Made by a program: the position numbers and the translations under genes | Notes under the pieces: generated by a model | Told to the model about the DNA's origin: nothing | Databases searched by the model: none | The model's input: the letters and a program-made list of their open reading frames with translations, nothing else | In this document: positions 8,640 through 17,774 of the stretch, piece by piece | Numbering within the stretch: the first letter of the stretch is position 1 | How the letters are laid out: each line of letters opens with the position of its first letter | Source: Alloyangia pacifica | Lineage (GTDB): Bacteria; Pseudomonadota; Alphaproteobacteria; Rhodobacterales; Rhodobacteraceae | Assembly (NCBI RefSeq): GCF_003111685.1 | Contig: NZ_CP022191.1 | Coordinates: 1 to 64,000 of the forward strand | Direction: 5' to 3' | Length of the DNA: 64,000 bases

Positions 8640-8816
8640 ATGGAACGCTTCTCTCCGGAAATCATCACTTTCGACCGCTAAGACATCCTGACCAGGTACG
8701 ACATGGGCATCCGCATCGAGGTCTGAGTCAACCGCGGGGTCGAGCCGGCCACCCCCTTCTATGACTACACCGAAATCCTCGACACGCGCGGTCTGGCCGC
8801 CCTCGTCGGGCTGAAA
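8640..8816 (+). pseudogene. HAD (haloacid-dehalogenase-like) gene with internal deletion
   Basis: One frame reads MERFSPEIITFD, then a stop (8679), DILTRYDMG, IRIEV, a second stop (8724) and VNRGVEPATPFYDYTEILDT, ending LAALVGL. The first part matches the N-terminus of the intact HAD protein at 26029-26694 (KFISFDCHGTMIYFDMAG). The second part matches its C-terminus (VWVNRGHEPANPYYGYTEV). About 150 internal residues are missing, and the second stop replaces the tryptophan of VWVNRG (TGG to TGA). A dead relic. Confidence 0.75.
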
Positions 8817-8880
8817 CGTCCCTATACCGCTGCCCGGTCGTCTATCTCCGTCGGCGGTGCGGCAAACGAAGGAGCCATGC

Positions 8881-10344
8881 ATGGGCAATTCTGCCGAAAT
8901 CGAAGCCGCCAATGCGCGCATACACCAGTTCTACATTGACGGCGCTTGGGTCGATGCGACAGGCCCGGAACGGGCCGACGTCGTCAATCCGGCGACCGAA
9001 GAGGTGATCGCAGAGGTGGCACTCGGCTCTGTCGAAGAGACTGACAGAGCCGTTGCGGCGGCGCGCGCGGCCTTTCCCGCATGGGCTGCAACGCAGCCCA
9101 TGGAACGCGCCGGGAAGATCGCGCGGCTGCGAGAGCTGATCCTTGAAAACACGCAATATATCGCCGGTGCCATCACCGCTGAAATGGGCGCGGCAATAAG
9201 CTATGCACAGGCCGCCCAAGTGCCGCTGGCCGCGGAACACCTGCGTGCCGCCTGCGAGGTTCTGCGTGACTACGAATTTTTGACCCGGCGCGGCCAGGCC
9301 GCCATCCTGCGCGAGCCGATCGGCGTGTGCGGCCTGATCACGCCTTGGAACTGGCCACTCTACCAGATCACCGCCAAGGCCGGATCGGCCCTGGCGGCGG
9401 GCTGCACGGTGGTGCTGAAGCCCAGCGAACTCTCTCCGCTTAGCGCGGCGCTGTTCGCGGATCTGGTCGACAGGGCCGGGTTCCCGGCGGGCGTGTTCAA
9501 CCTTGTCAACGGAACGGGCCCGGTGGTGGGCGCGCGGCTGGCCGAACACCCCGATGTCGACATGGTCTCGATCACGGGATCGACCCGGGCCGGGGTGGCC
9601 GTGGCGCAGGCGGCGGCGGCGACGGTCAAGCGGGTCGCCCAAGAGCTGGGGGGCAAGTCGCCCAACGTGATCCTGCCCGACGCCGACCTCTCGAAGGCGG
9701 TACCGCCGGGCGTCGCTTCGGCCATGCGCAATGTCGGCCAGTCCTGCAGCGCGCCGACCCGGATGATCGTGCCCCGCGCGCGGCTGGCAGAGGTCGAGGC
9801 GCTGGCGGTCCGGGCGCTCGAAGACATGCGCGTCGGGGATCCCACCGATGCGGACACCACGCACGGCCCCTCTTCGAACCGGGCGCAGTACGCCCGCGTC
9901 CAGACAATGATCCGGACCGGCATCGCCGAAGGCGCCAAGCTGCTGGCCGGCGGCCCCGGTCGGCCCGAGGGCCTGACACGCGGGTTCTTCTCCAGGCCGA
10001 CGATTTTCTCCGAGGTCACCACCGGCATGGCCGTGGCGCAGGAAGAGATCTTCGGCCCGGTGCTCGTCATCTTAGCCTACGACGACGTCGAAGAGGCCAT
10101 CGCCATCGCCAATGACACCGTCTACGGGCTCGGGGCGCACGTGCAGGGCACGGACATGACGCTGGTTCGCAGCACCGCCGCGGGCATCCGGGCGGGGCAG
10201 GTCCATTTGAACTACCCGGCCTCGGACCCGCATGTGCCCTTCGGCGGCTATAAGCAGTCCGGCAACGGGCGCGAATACGGTGTCGAGGGGCTGGAGGAAT
10301 ACCTCGAGATCAAATCCATCCTCGGCTATTTCGACGGGGAATGA
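8881..10344 (+). CDS. NAD(P)-dependent aldehyde dehydrogenase
   Basis: Intact aldehyde dehydrogenase of 487 residues. Catalytic residues are Asn157 (PWNWP), Glu255 (ELGGKSP) and Cys289 (GQSCSAP), with EEIFGPV and FGGYKQSGNGRE near the C-terminus. Start ATG 8881 follows GAAGGAG with 6-base spacing; ATG 8877 is out of frame. The family oxidises aldehydes or semialdehydes to acids, often the product of amine oxidation. It stands among decayed genes with no intact partner immediately beside it, but FAD amine/amino-acid oxidases downstream could supply its substrate. Aminobutyraldehyde or a related omega-amino aldehyde is plausible. Confidence 0.88.
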   Translation: MGNSAEIEAANARIHQFYIDGAWVDATGPERADVVNPATEEVIAEVALGSVEETDRAVAAARAAFPAWAATQPMERAGKIARLRELILENTQYIAGAITAEMGAAISYAQAAQVPLAAEHLRAACEVLRDYEFLTRRGQAAILREPIGVCGLITPWNWPLYQITAKAGSALAAGCTVVLKPSELSPLSAALFADLVDRAGFPAGVFNLVNGTGPVVGARLAEHPDVDMVSITGSTRAGVAVAQAAAATVKRVAQELGGKSPNVILPDADLSKAVPPGVASAMRNVGQSCSAPTRMIVPRARLAEVEALAVRALEDMRVGDPTDADTTHGPSSNRAQYARVQTMIRTGIAEGAKLLAGGPGRPEGLTRGFFSRPTIFSEVTTGMAVAQEEIFGPVLVILAYDDVEEAIAIANDTVYGLGAHVQGTDMTLVRSTAAGIRAGQVHLNYPASDPHVPFGGYKQSGNGREYGVEGLEEYLEIKSILGYFDGE

Positions 10345-10434
10345 CCGTAACAGCCACCACATCGGCGCGACGTTTTCTCTTGTCCCAAGCGGCATGGTCG
10401 CGCCGATGCCATCTCATCGAACCCTGACTGGAAC

Positions 10435-10811
10435 GCATGATACCAGTTGGACACGGTGACGCGGGATCAGAGGCGCCGGAGGCCAGGCGTCAAGATTGTG
10501 CACCTGTGGGAAAGTCAGGCTTGCCATTTCCAGCGCGTCCTCGAAATTCGCGATGGTTAACAGTGCCAGGTCCGGCTCACCGCTCTGAATCACTGTGTCG
10601 ATGCCCACCGTAGTGCCATGGGCGAACCGGATGATCGGGTTGTGTCCCTCGCGTCGCGACACGCGAAGATGTTAGGAGCCTGCAGGACCTCCGCCGCCGG
10701 CGCCTATGGCCGAGAGAAAAAAAGGAGCGTCCGCAGCGCGTCGCTCCTCTCGTTCCGCCTCGCGACATCCGTGCAGGAACCGTCGACGTCGACACCGATG
10801 CGACAGCTCAT
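10435..10811 (-). pseudogene. Hydantoinase A (HyuA) N-terminal fragment, frameshifted
   Basis: The minus strand from ATG 10811 starts MSCRIGVDVDGSCTDV, matching the HyuA ATPase-like N-terminus (RIGVDVGGTFTD). A later frame reads PIIRFAHGTTVGIDTVIQ, then LALLTIANFEDALEM and PPAPLIPRHRV, which correspond to the conserved HGTTV and RP.PLVPR segments of HyuA/5-oxoprolinase. The two parts are in different frames with poor sequence between them. The rest of the roughly 690-residue protein is missing because the ALDH gene lies immediately beyond. A relic of an ATP-dependent hydantoinase/oxoprolinase. Confidence 0.65.
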
Positions 10812-10986
10812 TGCGGACGGCCCTCCTACCGCGTCATCTCCATGGGTCTCCAGCCCGTGGTCGGGTCCATGCACGGCCGCCATCTGGCGGCCTATGTCGC
10901 CGCCTGAGATCCAACGGGCGTGAAGCACAGCCGCACGTAGAACGGCGTGGTATCGCTGCTGCGCAGTAGTCAGTTGGTGACCGCCG

Positions 10987-11328
10987 TCAGGTCGGGATGT
11001 TCCAGCGTTCGCCGGCAGAGCATCTGGGCTGGCCCCTTGGTGCGATGCTTTGGCAGGAGCAGAGCTCACGGAGGTAGGCATATATCGCCCAATTGGTCAA
11101 AACCCGGCCAACGCCAGGGACATGACCCCCTACGGGGTAGAGCTTGAAGGGCGGGGAATCTTCTGGGGCACAGCGGAATCGGCCGGGCTCAAGGCCGCCG
11201 ACCCAGTAAGCTTCCGCCCGATAGATCTCCACAAGCGCCTCGGAATCTGTGGGCTGACGTTGCGTGCTCATGACAAACTTGGCATCCCTCCAAGTGAACG
11301 CGCCGCTCTCGTGGCCTTGCAGCCTCAT
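10987..11328 (-). CDS. Hypothetical ORF, possibly a truncated gene
   Basis: From ATG 11328 (minus) there is a 113-residue frame preceded by GGGAGGGTTAAGC, a well-placed ribosome site. The product is MRLQGHESGAFTWRDAKFVM onward, with an aromatic-rich middle (EAYWVGGLEPGRF). I recognise no family. It is oriented with the HyuA fragment just downstream and may be the 5' part of another broken gene of that former operon. Confidence 0.35.
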   Translation of the reverse strand: MRLQGHESGAFTWRDAKFVMSTQRQPTDSEALVEIYRAEAYWVGGLEPGRFRCAPEDSPPFKLYPVGGHVPGVGRVLTNWAIYAYLRELCSCQSIAPRGQPRCSAGERWNIPT

Positions 11329-11797
11329 GCTTAACCCTCCCGGGTCTGGATCGAACGGCCGACGGCAATCGATCGCGTGCCTGCCTGCGACTGCGGTCCG
11401 GGCCTGTCGCGGGCGACTGTCGCGCGGCAGCGTATCGCGGAGCAATGGCTTTCCCAATCGACCTCGTATCCGCGAGTTATGGACAATCCCGGCGTTGCCC
11501 GTGGACCCTGAGCATTGTGCGCAGGTGCGGAGACCCGATATCGGAACAGTTCGGCAGTCCGGAAAATCGGCGCGAAGCGGTGCCGAAGACTCCGCAGTCG
11601 CAGCACTATCTGCGGTCACTTTCTGCCGCCAACTCTTGCGTTCGTCACGGCAGATTCATCTACGCCAGCCCACCGCGCGCAATTATCCACTGCGCAGGCA
11701 GTAAAATCGGCACGTAACACTCCGATGAAAGCGGCAGTCTGATCTTAACAGAAGGCCCGACCACGGAGCCCGGACCGCATTCCCGACAGGAGCAGAC
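11329..11797. other. Intergenic stretch upstream of cupin copy 2
   Basis: No supported gene in about 470 bp. The right part (11690-11790) is AT-richer and should hold the promoter of the cupin gene; I could not fix -35/-10 boxes with confidence. Confidence 0.35.
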
Positions 11798-12154
11798 ATG
11801 ACCAATCTGATTGCCATCAACAGCAAACCCGAGTTCCCGCCCAAGGTCTCCTTCCCGGTGCCTGAACGCCTGATCTCGGGCGATCCCGCCTTCAAGACCT
11901 GGGCGCAGGACGAATCCCGCGACGGCACGGTACTGACCGGGGTCTGGGAGGCGACACCAGGCGAGACGCACTCGATCAAGGGCACGACCTTCGAGTTTTG
12001 TCACATCCTTTCCGGCTCCATCGAAATTGAAGAGACGGGCGGGGACATCCATCGCTTGGGCGCCGGCGACAGTTTCGTGATGAAGCCGGGGTTTGTCGGC
12101 GTTTGGCGGACACTGGAAACGGTCCGGAAGATCTACGTCTGTGCCCAGGACTGA
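11798..12154 (+). CDS. Cupin-domain protein (DUF861/COG3450 type), copy 2
   Basis: A 118-residue cupin paralogous to that at 5509-5862. They share SIKG..FEFCHI, the AGDSFVMKPGF turn and WRT.E...KI near the end. ATG 11798 is preceded by GACAGGAGCAGAC. It lies 266 bp before the peptide-type ABC operon on the same strand and may belong functionally to that catabolic unit. Cupins of this type recur next to FAD amine oxidases and aldehyde dehydrogenases. No enzymatic activity can be assigned. Confidence 0.8.
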   Translation: MTNLIAINSKPEFPPKVSFPVPERLISGDPAFKTWAQDESRDGTVLTGVWEATPGETHSIKGTTFEFCHILSGSIEIEETGGDIHRLGAGDSFVMKPGFVGVWRTLETVRKIYVCAQD

Positions 12155-12155
12155 G

Positions 12156-12174
12156 CGCGCCCGGCCCGGGCGCG
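12156..12174 (+). terminator. GC hairpin after cupin copy 2
   Basis: CGCGCCCG (12156-12163) pairs perfectly with CGGGCGCG (12167-12174) around a 3-base loop, starting right after the cupin stop. There is no T-run, so it is at best a weak terminator or an mRNA-stabilising hairpin. Confidence 0.45.
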
Positions 12175-12419
12175 GACCGGCGACGGATGCGTCAGCTCGC
12201 CAGCAGAATATGCCTGGCGAGACAGAAAGTGCAGGGTTTTCTGCCGAAAGTTTCCCGCAAAACACCACCATCTCGCCCCCAGAGCGATCAGAGTTGATCC
12301 AAAGGCGGCGCGTCTTCCCTGCCTCGTTCTATCCGGGACCGAGGCGCGATGCAAAAGCAACGTCCCGGCCCGGCGACACGAGCCCTGGTCCGGCCCGCAG
12401 CAGAGAGGTTTGAGAACCC

Positions 12420-14117
12420 ATGGTCGGAGATCAATCCGCATCCGTATCCGACACATCCGTCGCGCTGTCCGTGCGCGACCTGACCGTCACCCTACCTGAC
12501 GGAATGGAACGGAGCCACGCGATCCAAGATGTCTCATTCAACCTGCACCGCGGCCAAATCCTCTGCGTGATCGGCGAATCCGGGTCTGGGAAATCGGTTA
12601 CCGCCAGCACCGTGATGGGCCTTCTGCCCAAGGCGATCCGCGCCAGTGCCGGATCGATCACGCTGGAGGGTCGCGAGATCATCGGCATGGGCCGCGAAGA
12701 GCTTCGCGACCTGCGCGGGCGCGTCGTGTCGATGATCTTCCAGGACCCGCTGTCGGCGTTGAACCCGCTGATGACCGTGGGCGCGCAGATCGACGAGGCC
12801 ATGGCGGCTCACAACGAGGGCACGCCGCAGTCGCGCCGGGAACGTGCGATAGAGCTTCTGACGGAAGTCGGCCTGCCCGATCCGGCGCTGATGTATCACC
12901 AGTATCCGTTCCGCCTGTCGGGCGGTCAGCGCCAGCGCGTGATGATCGCAATGGCGCTAGCGCTTGAGCCCACAATCCTCATCGCCGACGAACCGACCAC
13001 CGCGCTCGACGTGACGACCCAGGCGCAGATCCTGGAGCTGATCCGCGATATCCAGCGCCGCAAGGGCATGAGCGTGATGTTCATCACCCATGATTTCGGC
13101 GTAGTGGCAGAGATCGCCGACAGCGTCGTCGTCATGGAAAAGGGCCACGTCGTCGAACGCGGCAGCGCTGTGAAGGTCCTGAATTCCCCAGAACATCCCT
13201 ACACGAAACGGCTCATCGCCGCGGTTCCTCACCTGCGCCAGGACGACCGCAAACGCGCTGTCCAGACCGACACTTCGGGCTCTCCGGCGGAGCCGCTCCT
13301 GAAGGTACGCAACCTAGTAAAGACCTACCGCAGCGGCAGTGCGTTCTTTCGTACGCAGCGGATCGTGCCGGCGGTGCAGGATGTCTCCTTCAACGTTCCG
13401 CCCGGCCATACCCTCGGCGTCGTCGGCGAGAGCGGATCGGGCAAGTCTTCGCTCGGGCGTCTGCTGATCCGGCTGATGGAAGCCGATTCCGGCCAGATCC
13501 TGTTCCGCGATCGCGATATTGCTGGTCTGTCGGACTCAGCGTTCCGCAGCCTGCGGCCCAAGATCCAGATGATTTTTCAGGATCCCTTCGCCTCTCTCAA
13601 CCCGCGCAACACCATCGGACGCAGCCTGACGGTCGGTCCGATCGCGCATGGGGTTCCGCCCGCAAAGGCGCGCGAGGACGCAAAGGCGCTGCTCGATCTC
13701 GTGGGACTCGATGCGCGGGCATATGACCGATTTCCGCATGAATTTTCGGGCGGTCAGCGTCAGCGGGTGGGCATCGCGCGCGCGCTGATGTTCAAGCCGG
13801 AGTTGCTGGTCGCAGACGAGGCGGTCTCCGCTCTCGACGTGTCGATCCAAGCGCAGATCCTCGAACTGCTCGACCGCATCCAGCGCGAAACCGGCGTTGC
13901 CATGATTTTCATCACCCACGACCTGCGGGTCGCTAGCCAGATCTGCGATGAGATTGCGGTCATGCAGAAGGGGCGGATTGTCGAGTTCGGCCGACCCTCT
14001 CGGATCTTCTTCTCGCCCGAGGCCGACTACACACGTGAGTTGGTCTCGGCGATCCCCGGAGTGCATTTCGGCGACAGGACCGCGGCGGCCACCCAGGGCT
14101 ACCGCCAAACCAATTAA
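12420..14117 (+). CDS. Peptide/oligopeptide ABC transporter, fused dual ATPase (DppDF/GsiA-like)
   Basis: A single 565-residue protein with two complete nucleotide-binding domains, equivalent to separate DppD and DppF. Each half has Walker A GESGSGKS, signature [10 protein letters not shown] or [10 protein letters not shown], and Walker B (LIADEPT and LVADEAV). Both keep the HPYTKRL/DYTRELV tail typical of the Opp/Dpp C-terminus. It energises the two permeases at 15913-17766. The order ATPase, binding protein, permeases is common for this class in rhizobia and roseobacters. Substrates could be peptides, opines or other amino compounds. Confidence 0.92.
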   Translation: MVGDQSASVSDTSVALSVRDLTVTLPDGMERSHAIQDVSFNLHRGQILCVIGESGSGKSVTASTVMGLLPKAIRASAGSITLEGREIIGMGREELRDLRGRVVSMIFQDPLSALNPLMTVGAQIDEAMAAHNEGTPQSRRERAIELLTEVGLPDPALMYHQYPFRLSGGQRQRVMIAMALALEPTILIADEPTTALDVTTQAQILELIRDIQRRKGMSVMFITHDFGVVAEIADSVVVMEKGHVVERGSAVKVLNSPEHPYTKRLIAAVPHLRQDDRKRAVQTDTSGSPAEPLLKVRNLVKTYRSGSAFFRTQRIVPAVQDVSFNVPPGHTLGVVGESGSGKSSLGRLLIRLMEADSGQILFRDRDIAGLSDSAFRSLRPKIQMIFQDPFASLNPRNTIGRSLTVGPIAHGVPPAKAREDAKALLDLVGLDARAYDRFPHEFSGGQRQRVGIARALMFKPELLVADEAVSALDVSIQAQILELLDRIQRETGVAMIFITHDLRVASQICDEIAVMQKGRIVEFGRPSRIFFSPEADYTRELVSAIPGVHFGDRTAAATQGYRQTN

Positions 14118-14162
14118 TAAACGTCACAACAATCAACGAACTTCACAACAGGGAAGATAGAC

Positions 14163-15830
14163 ATGACCAAAGACAAGTCCGTAAAATCCGGTTTCACCCG
14201 CCGGGCGACGCTGCGCATGATGACGGCCGGCGGTGCGGTCGGCCTGCTGGTGCCGAGCATGCTCGGCAAGCCTGCCTTCGCCCAGACCCCGCCGTCAGAG
14301 CCGACCGGCCGCGTCGTCGTCGGGCTCTCGCAAGAGCCGACGGTCTTCAATCCGCTCATGCCGCATATCGAAACCGACGACGGCGTCGCCTTCTCGATCT
14401 TCGATGCGCTTTTCCGCATCACGCCCGACGGCGAGATCGTGCCCAACCTCGCCACCGAGGTCCCTACAATCGAGAATGGCGGCCTCTCCGAGGACGGCCT
14501 CTCGTGGCGGATCAAGCTGCGCGACGACGTCAAATGGCACGACGGCGAACCTTTCACCGCCGAAGACGTGAAATTCACGCTGGAGCTGATCACCGACCCC
14601 AATTTCCGCGCTTGGCGGACGGCCGGCCACGTGCTTGTGCGCGATATCGAGGTCGTTTCCCCCACCGAAATCACCTGGCGGATGGAAGAACCCTTCGCGC
14701 CCTATCTGTCCTTCCTCAGTGAAACCTTCATCCTGCCGAAGCATATTCTCGCCGAGGCTGAAGACCCCAACGACGCCCCGTTCAACCAGGCCCCGGTGGG
14801 CACCGGCGCATTTAAATGGGGCAGCCGTCAGGCCGGCGACAACCTGCAACTGGTAGCGAACCTCGAGTATCACGGCGACGGGCCCTATATCGAGCAGCTG
14901 GTCTTCAAGTACATTCCTGACATGACGGTGCTCTACACCCAATTCCGTAGCGGCGAAATCGACCTCGTCGGCCAAGCCTACATCACCCCGGATAACTACG
15001 AAGAGGCCAAGAGCCTTGACGAGCGCGTCGTCGAGCTGGTGCCACGCGGCACGCTGGAGTCGATCTACCTCAACCAGACGCTGCCAGTCTTTCAGGACAA
15101 GGCTGTGCGCGAGGCGCTCTATCTCGCCATCGACCGCAAATCGATCATCGACCTGCTCAACTTCGGCGTGCCCGGCGAGGCGGAAACTTTCATGCCCGAG
15201 ACCTCGGCCTACTACAATCCGGATTTGCCCAAGCATGAGTTCGACCTCCACAAGGCCGCGAGCCTGCTCGACGAGGCGGGCTGGACACCCGGCTCCGACG
15301 GGATCCGCGAAAAGGACGGCGTGCGGCTGAGCTTCACCAACTCAACGACTACCGGCGCGCATCTGCGCGAACAGGCCCAGCAATTCATCCAGCAGACCTA
15401 TGCCCAAATCGGCGTGGAGATGAAGATCGAAAACCTGCCGCCGGCGGTCATGTGGGGCGAATTCTGGGGTCAGTCGCAATTTGAGTCCGCCATGGTGGGC
15501 ATCACCTACCTTATCGGCGCCGACCCGGATGTCACCAACCGCTTCCACAGCAAGGCCATCGCAGCCGATAGCGGCAGCGGCTCGAACAACGCGCGGTACT
15601 CCAACCCCGAGGTCGACAAATTGCTTGAGGAAGGCGCGCGGACCTTCGACATCGAAAAACGCAAGGCAATCTACAAGGAGATCCAGGGGATCATCCGCGA
15701 TGACCTGCCGTTCTTGCCGCTGTTCCGCTACACCAACGTTTTCGGACGCAAGGAAGGACTGGAAGGGTTCGAGGCCAACTCCAACACCCGCACCGAGTCC
15801 TCCCATGCGGCCCTCTGGTACTGGGGCTGA
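14163..15830 (+). CDS. ABC transporter substrate-binding protein, family 5 (DppA/OppA-like)
   Basis: Extracytoplasmic binding protein of 555 residues. The N-terminus FTRRATLRMMTAGGAVGL with AFAQ after it looks like a twin-arginine signal, which suggests Tat export. The family landmarks LSQEPTVFNPLMP, DGLSWRIKLRDDVKWHDGEP and FTAEDVKFTLELI are present. It binds the ligand for the permease pair that follows. A GGGAAGATAGAC site precedes the ATG. Family-5 proteins bind peptides, nickel or glycosides; the catabolic neighbours favour an amino compound. Confidence 0.92.
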   Translation: MTKDKSVKSGFTRRATLRMMTAGGAVGLLVPSMLGKPAFAQTPPSEPTGRVVVGLSQEPTVFNPLMPHIETDDGVAFSIFDALFRITPDGEIVPNLATEVPTIENGGLSEDGLSWRIKLRDDVKWHDGEPFTAEDVKFTLELITDPNFRAWRTAGHVLVRDIEVVSPTEITWRMEEPFAPYLSFLSETFILPKHILAEAEDPNDAPFNQAPVGTGAFKWGSRQAGDNLQLVANLEYHGDGPYIEQLVFKYIPDMTVLYTQFRSGEIDLVGQAYITPDNYEEAKSLDERVVELVPRGTLESIYLNQTLPVFQDKAVREALYLAIDRKSIIDLLNFGVPGEAETFMPETSAYYNPDLPKHEFDLHKAASLLDEAGWTPGSDGIREKDGVRLSFTNSTTTGAHLREQAQQFIQQTYAQIGVEMKIENLPPAVMWGEFWGQSQFESAMVGITYLIGADPDVTNRFHSKAIAADSGSGSNNARYSNPEVDKLLEEGARTFDIEKRKAIYKEIQGIIRDDLPFLPLFRYTNVFGRKEGLEGFEANSNTRTESSHAALWYWG

Positions 15831-15912
15831 CACCTTGACCTTGCCGCCGCCCTTCCCTTCGCTGCGGGCGGCGGCACCCTGACACGACACAGCCGACATG
15901 GAGCAGCACCCT

Positions 15913-16863
15913 ATGGCCGCCTTCCTTTTCAGCCGCTTCCTTCAAAGTGCCATCCTTCTGGTGATTGTCTCGATCATCGGGTTCCTGGTCCTCTATCTCA
16001 TGCCCGGGGGACCCCTCTCGCAATACGCGCTCGATCCCGGCATGACGCAGGAAGACATCGCAAGGATCACTGAGCAGCTGGGGCTCAACCGCCCTCTCTA
16101 CGTCCAGTATCTCGATTGGGTTTGGAGCCTCCTTCAGGGCGATTGGGGTACTTCTTTTCGCGATGGCAGCCCGGTGACCCAAGTTATCGCCCGACATGTG
16201 CCCGCGACGCTGCTGCTGATGGGGTCGTCCACCGTTATCGCCGTCGCCGTCGGCACATGGATCGGCGTCCGCGGCGCGACGCACCGCTATTCCGGCTTCG
16301 ACTATATCGCCACCGTGGGCGCGATGATCGCCCTGTCGATCCCGACCTTTTGGTTCGGCCTCATCGGCATCTACATTTTCGCGCTGCGCCTAGACTGGCT
16401 GCCCGCGGGGAACATGTACACCATCGGCGACGGGTCGGTGCTGAACTATCTTCATCACCTCATCCTGCCGTCCATTGTGCTGGCGCTGGTCCATATCGCG
16501 ATCTGGAGCCGCTTCATGCGCACCGCGACACTGGACGCGATCAGCCAGGACTTCGTAAAGACCGCCCGCGCCAAGGGGGTGTCGGAGCGGCGCGTGGTGA
16601 TGAAGCATGTAGTGGGCAATGCGCTGCTTCCGATGATCACCCTAGCGGGCGTTCAGGTACCCTCGCTTCTGACCGGCGCTCTGGTGACGGAAACGGTCTT
16701 CACCTGGCCGGGCATGGGGCGGCTCTTCCTAGATAGCCTGGGCTACAGCGATTACCCGGTCGTGATGGGGCTCTTGATGTTCTCCGCCCTCCTGACGATC
16801 GTCGCAAACCTTTGTGCCGACATTGCCGTGGCCCTCGTTGATCCGCGCATCCGTCTGGCCTGA
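15913..16863 (+). CDS. ABC transporter permease, DppB-like
   Basis: Integral membrane permease of 316 residues from ATG 15913. GGAG at 15900-15903 is 9 bases away, whereas the in-frame ATG 15898 has no ribosome site. It begins with a hydrophobic helix (FLFSRFLQSAILLVIVSIIG) and the MPGGPLSQYAL loop. Near the C-terminus it holds the EAA-type motif TARAKGVSERRVVMKHVVGN that docks on the ATPase. It pairs with the DppC-like gene 21 bp downstream. Confidence 0.9.
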   Translation: MAAFLFSRFLQSAILLVIVSIIGFLVLYLMPGGPLSQYALDPGMTQEDIARITEQLGLNRPLYVQYLDWVWSLLQGDWGTSFRDGSPVTQVIARHVPATLLLMGSSTVIAVAVGTWIGVRGATHRYSGFDYIATVGAMIALSIPTFWFGLIGIYIFALRLDWLPAGNMYTIGDGSVLNYLHHLILPSIVLALVHIAIWSRFMRTATLDAISQDFVKTARAKGVSERRVVMKHVVGNALLPMITLAGVQVPSLLTGALVTETVFTWPGMGRLFLDSLGYSDYPVVMGLLMFSALLTIVANLCADIAVALVDPRIRLA

Positions 16864-16884
16864 GACCACAGGAAGGATATCCCC

Positions 16885-17766
16885 ATGAGCACGACCGACA
16901 TCACAGTGACGCCCCTGCCCCGCTGGTGGCAGAGCCGCGTCATGCGGAAGTTTTTCGGCCATCGCCTGGCGCTCCTGGGCTTGGTGATGATCTCGCTGCT
17001 GACGCTGGCCTGCATCTTCGGGCCCTATCTGCTGCCCTATGACTCGCTACATATCGACTTGCTCGCCCGCTTCGCGACGCCCCTGACCGGCGATCACTAC
17101 TTCGGCACCGATCCTCTTGGCCGCGACATTGCCGTCCGACTGCTGATGGCGGGCCGAATTTCGCTACTGGTGGGCTTTTTCGCCATGCTCATCGCGACGA
17201 TCCTGGGAACGTTCATCGGGGTCGTCGCCGGATATGGCGGCCGAACCGTAAACGCGGTACTGATGCGACTGGTCGACGGGTTCCTGTCCTTCCCCACGAT
17301 CTTCATGCTGCTGGCGCTTGCCGTGGCGCTGAAGCCCAGTCCGATCATGATCACGATCATCATTGCCCTGACCGGCTGGATGGAAGTTGCCCGCATCGTG
17401 GAGGCCGAGGTCCGGTCCCTGCGCGAGAGGGAATTCGTGCTGGCCGGGCGGATGCTGGGCCTCGGGCAGGCGCATATCATGTTCCGGGAAATCCTGCCCA
17501 ACTGCATGGGCCCGATCATCGTCGCCGCCACGCTGACCGTCGCCCGCGCGATCCTTCTCGAGGCGTACATCAGCTTCCTCGGCTTCGGCATCCAGCCGCC
17601 GCTGCCCAGCTGGGGCAACATGCTCAACGGCGCACAGCAGTATCTGGGCTCCGCGCCCTGGCTGGCGATCATTCCCGGCGCAGCCATCACCATCGCAGTA
17701 ACCAGCTTCAATTTCATTGGCGACGGGCTTCGCGACGCGCTCGATGTTCGCAACGACAGTTTCTGA
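16885..17766 (+). CDS. ABC transporter permease, DppC-like
   Basis: Second permease subunit, 293 residues. The N-terminal cytosolic stretch with FFGHRLALLGLVMISLL leads into the periplasmic GTDPLGRDIAVRLLMAGRIS segment diagnostic of DppC/OppC. The EAA loop reads LAGRMLGLGQAHIMFREILP. AGGAAGG precedes ATG 16885. It completes the dpp-like transporter; the following oxidoreductase starts 8 bp after its stop, so the catabolic genes appear to be co-transcribed. Confidence 0.92.
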   Translation: MSTTDITVTPLPRWWQSRVMRKFFGHRLALLGLVMISLLTLACIFGPYLLPYDSLHIDLLARFATPLTGDHYFGTDPLGRDIAVRLLMAGRISLLVGFFAMLIATILGTFIGVVAGYGGRTVNAVLMRLVDGFLSFPTIFMLLALAVALKPSPIMITIIIALTGWMEVARIVEAEVRSLREREFVLAGRMLGLGQAHIMFREILPNCMGPIIVAATLTVARAILLEAYISFLGFGIQPPLPSWGNMLNGAQQYLGSAPWLAIIPGAAITIAVTSFNFIGDGLRDALDVRNDSF

Positions 17767-17774
17767 GGTCGACC

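Noticed and set aside
10818..10909. + strand reading LQPVVGSMHGRHLAAYV ending in a stop
   Set aside because: Looks protein-like but overlaps the start of the HyuA relic on the other strand and matches no family I can name; too short to support.
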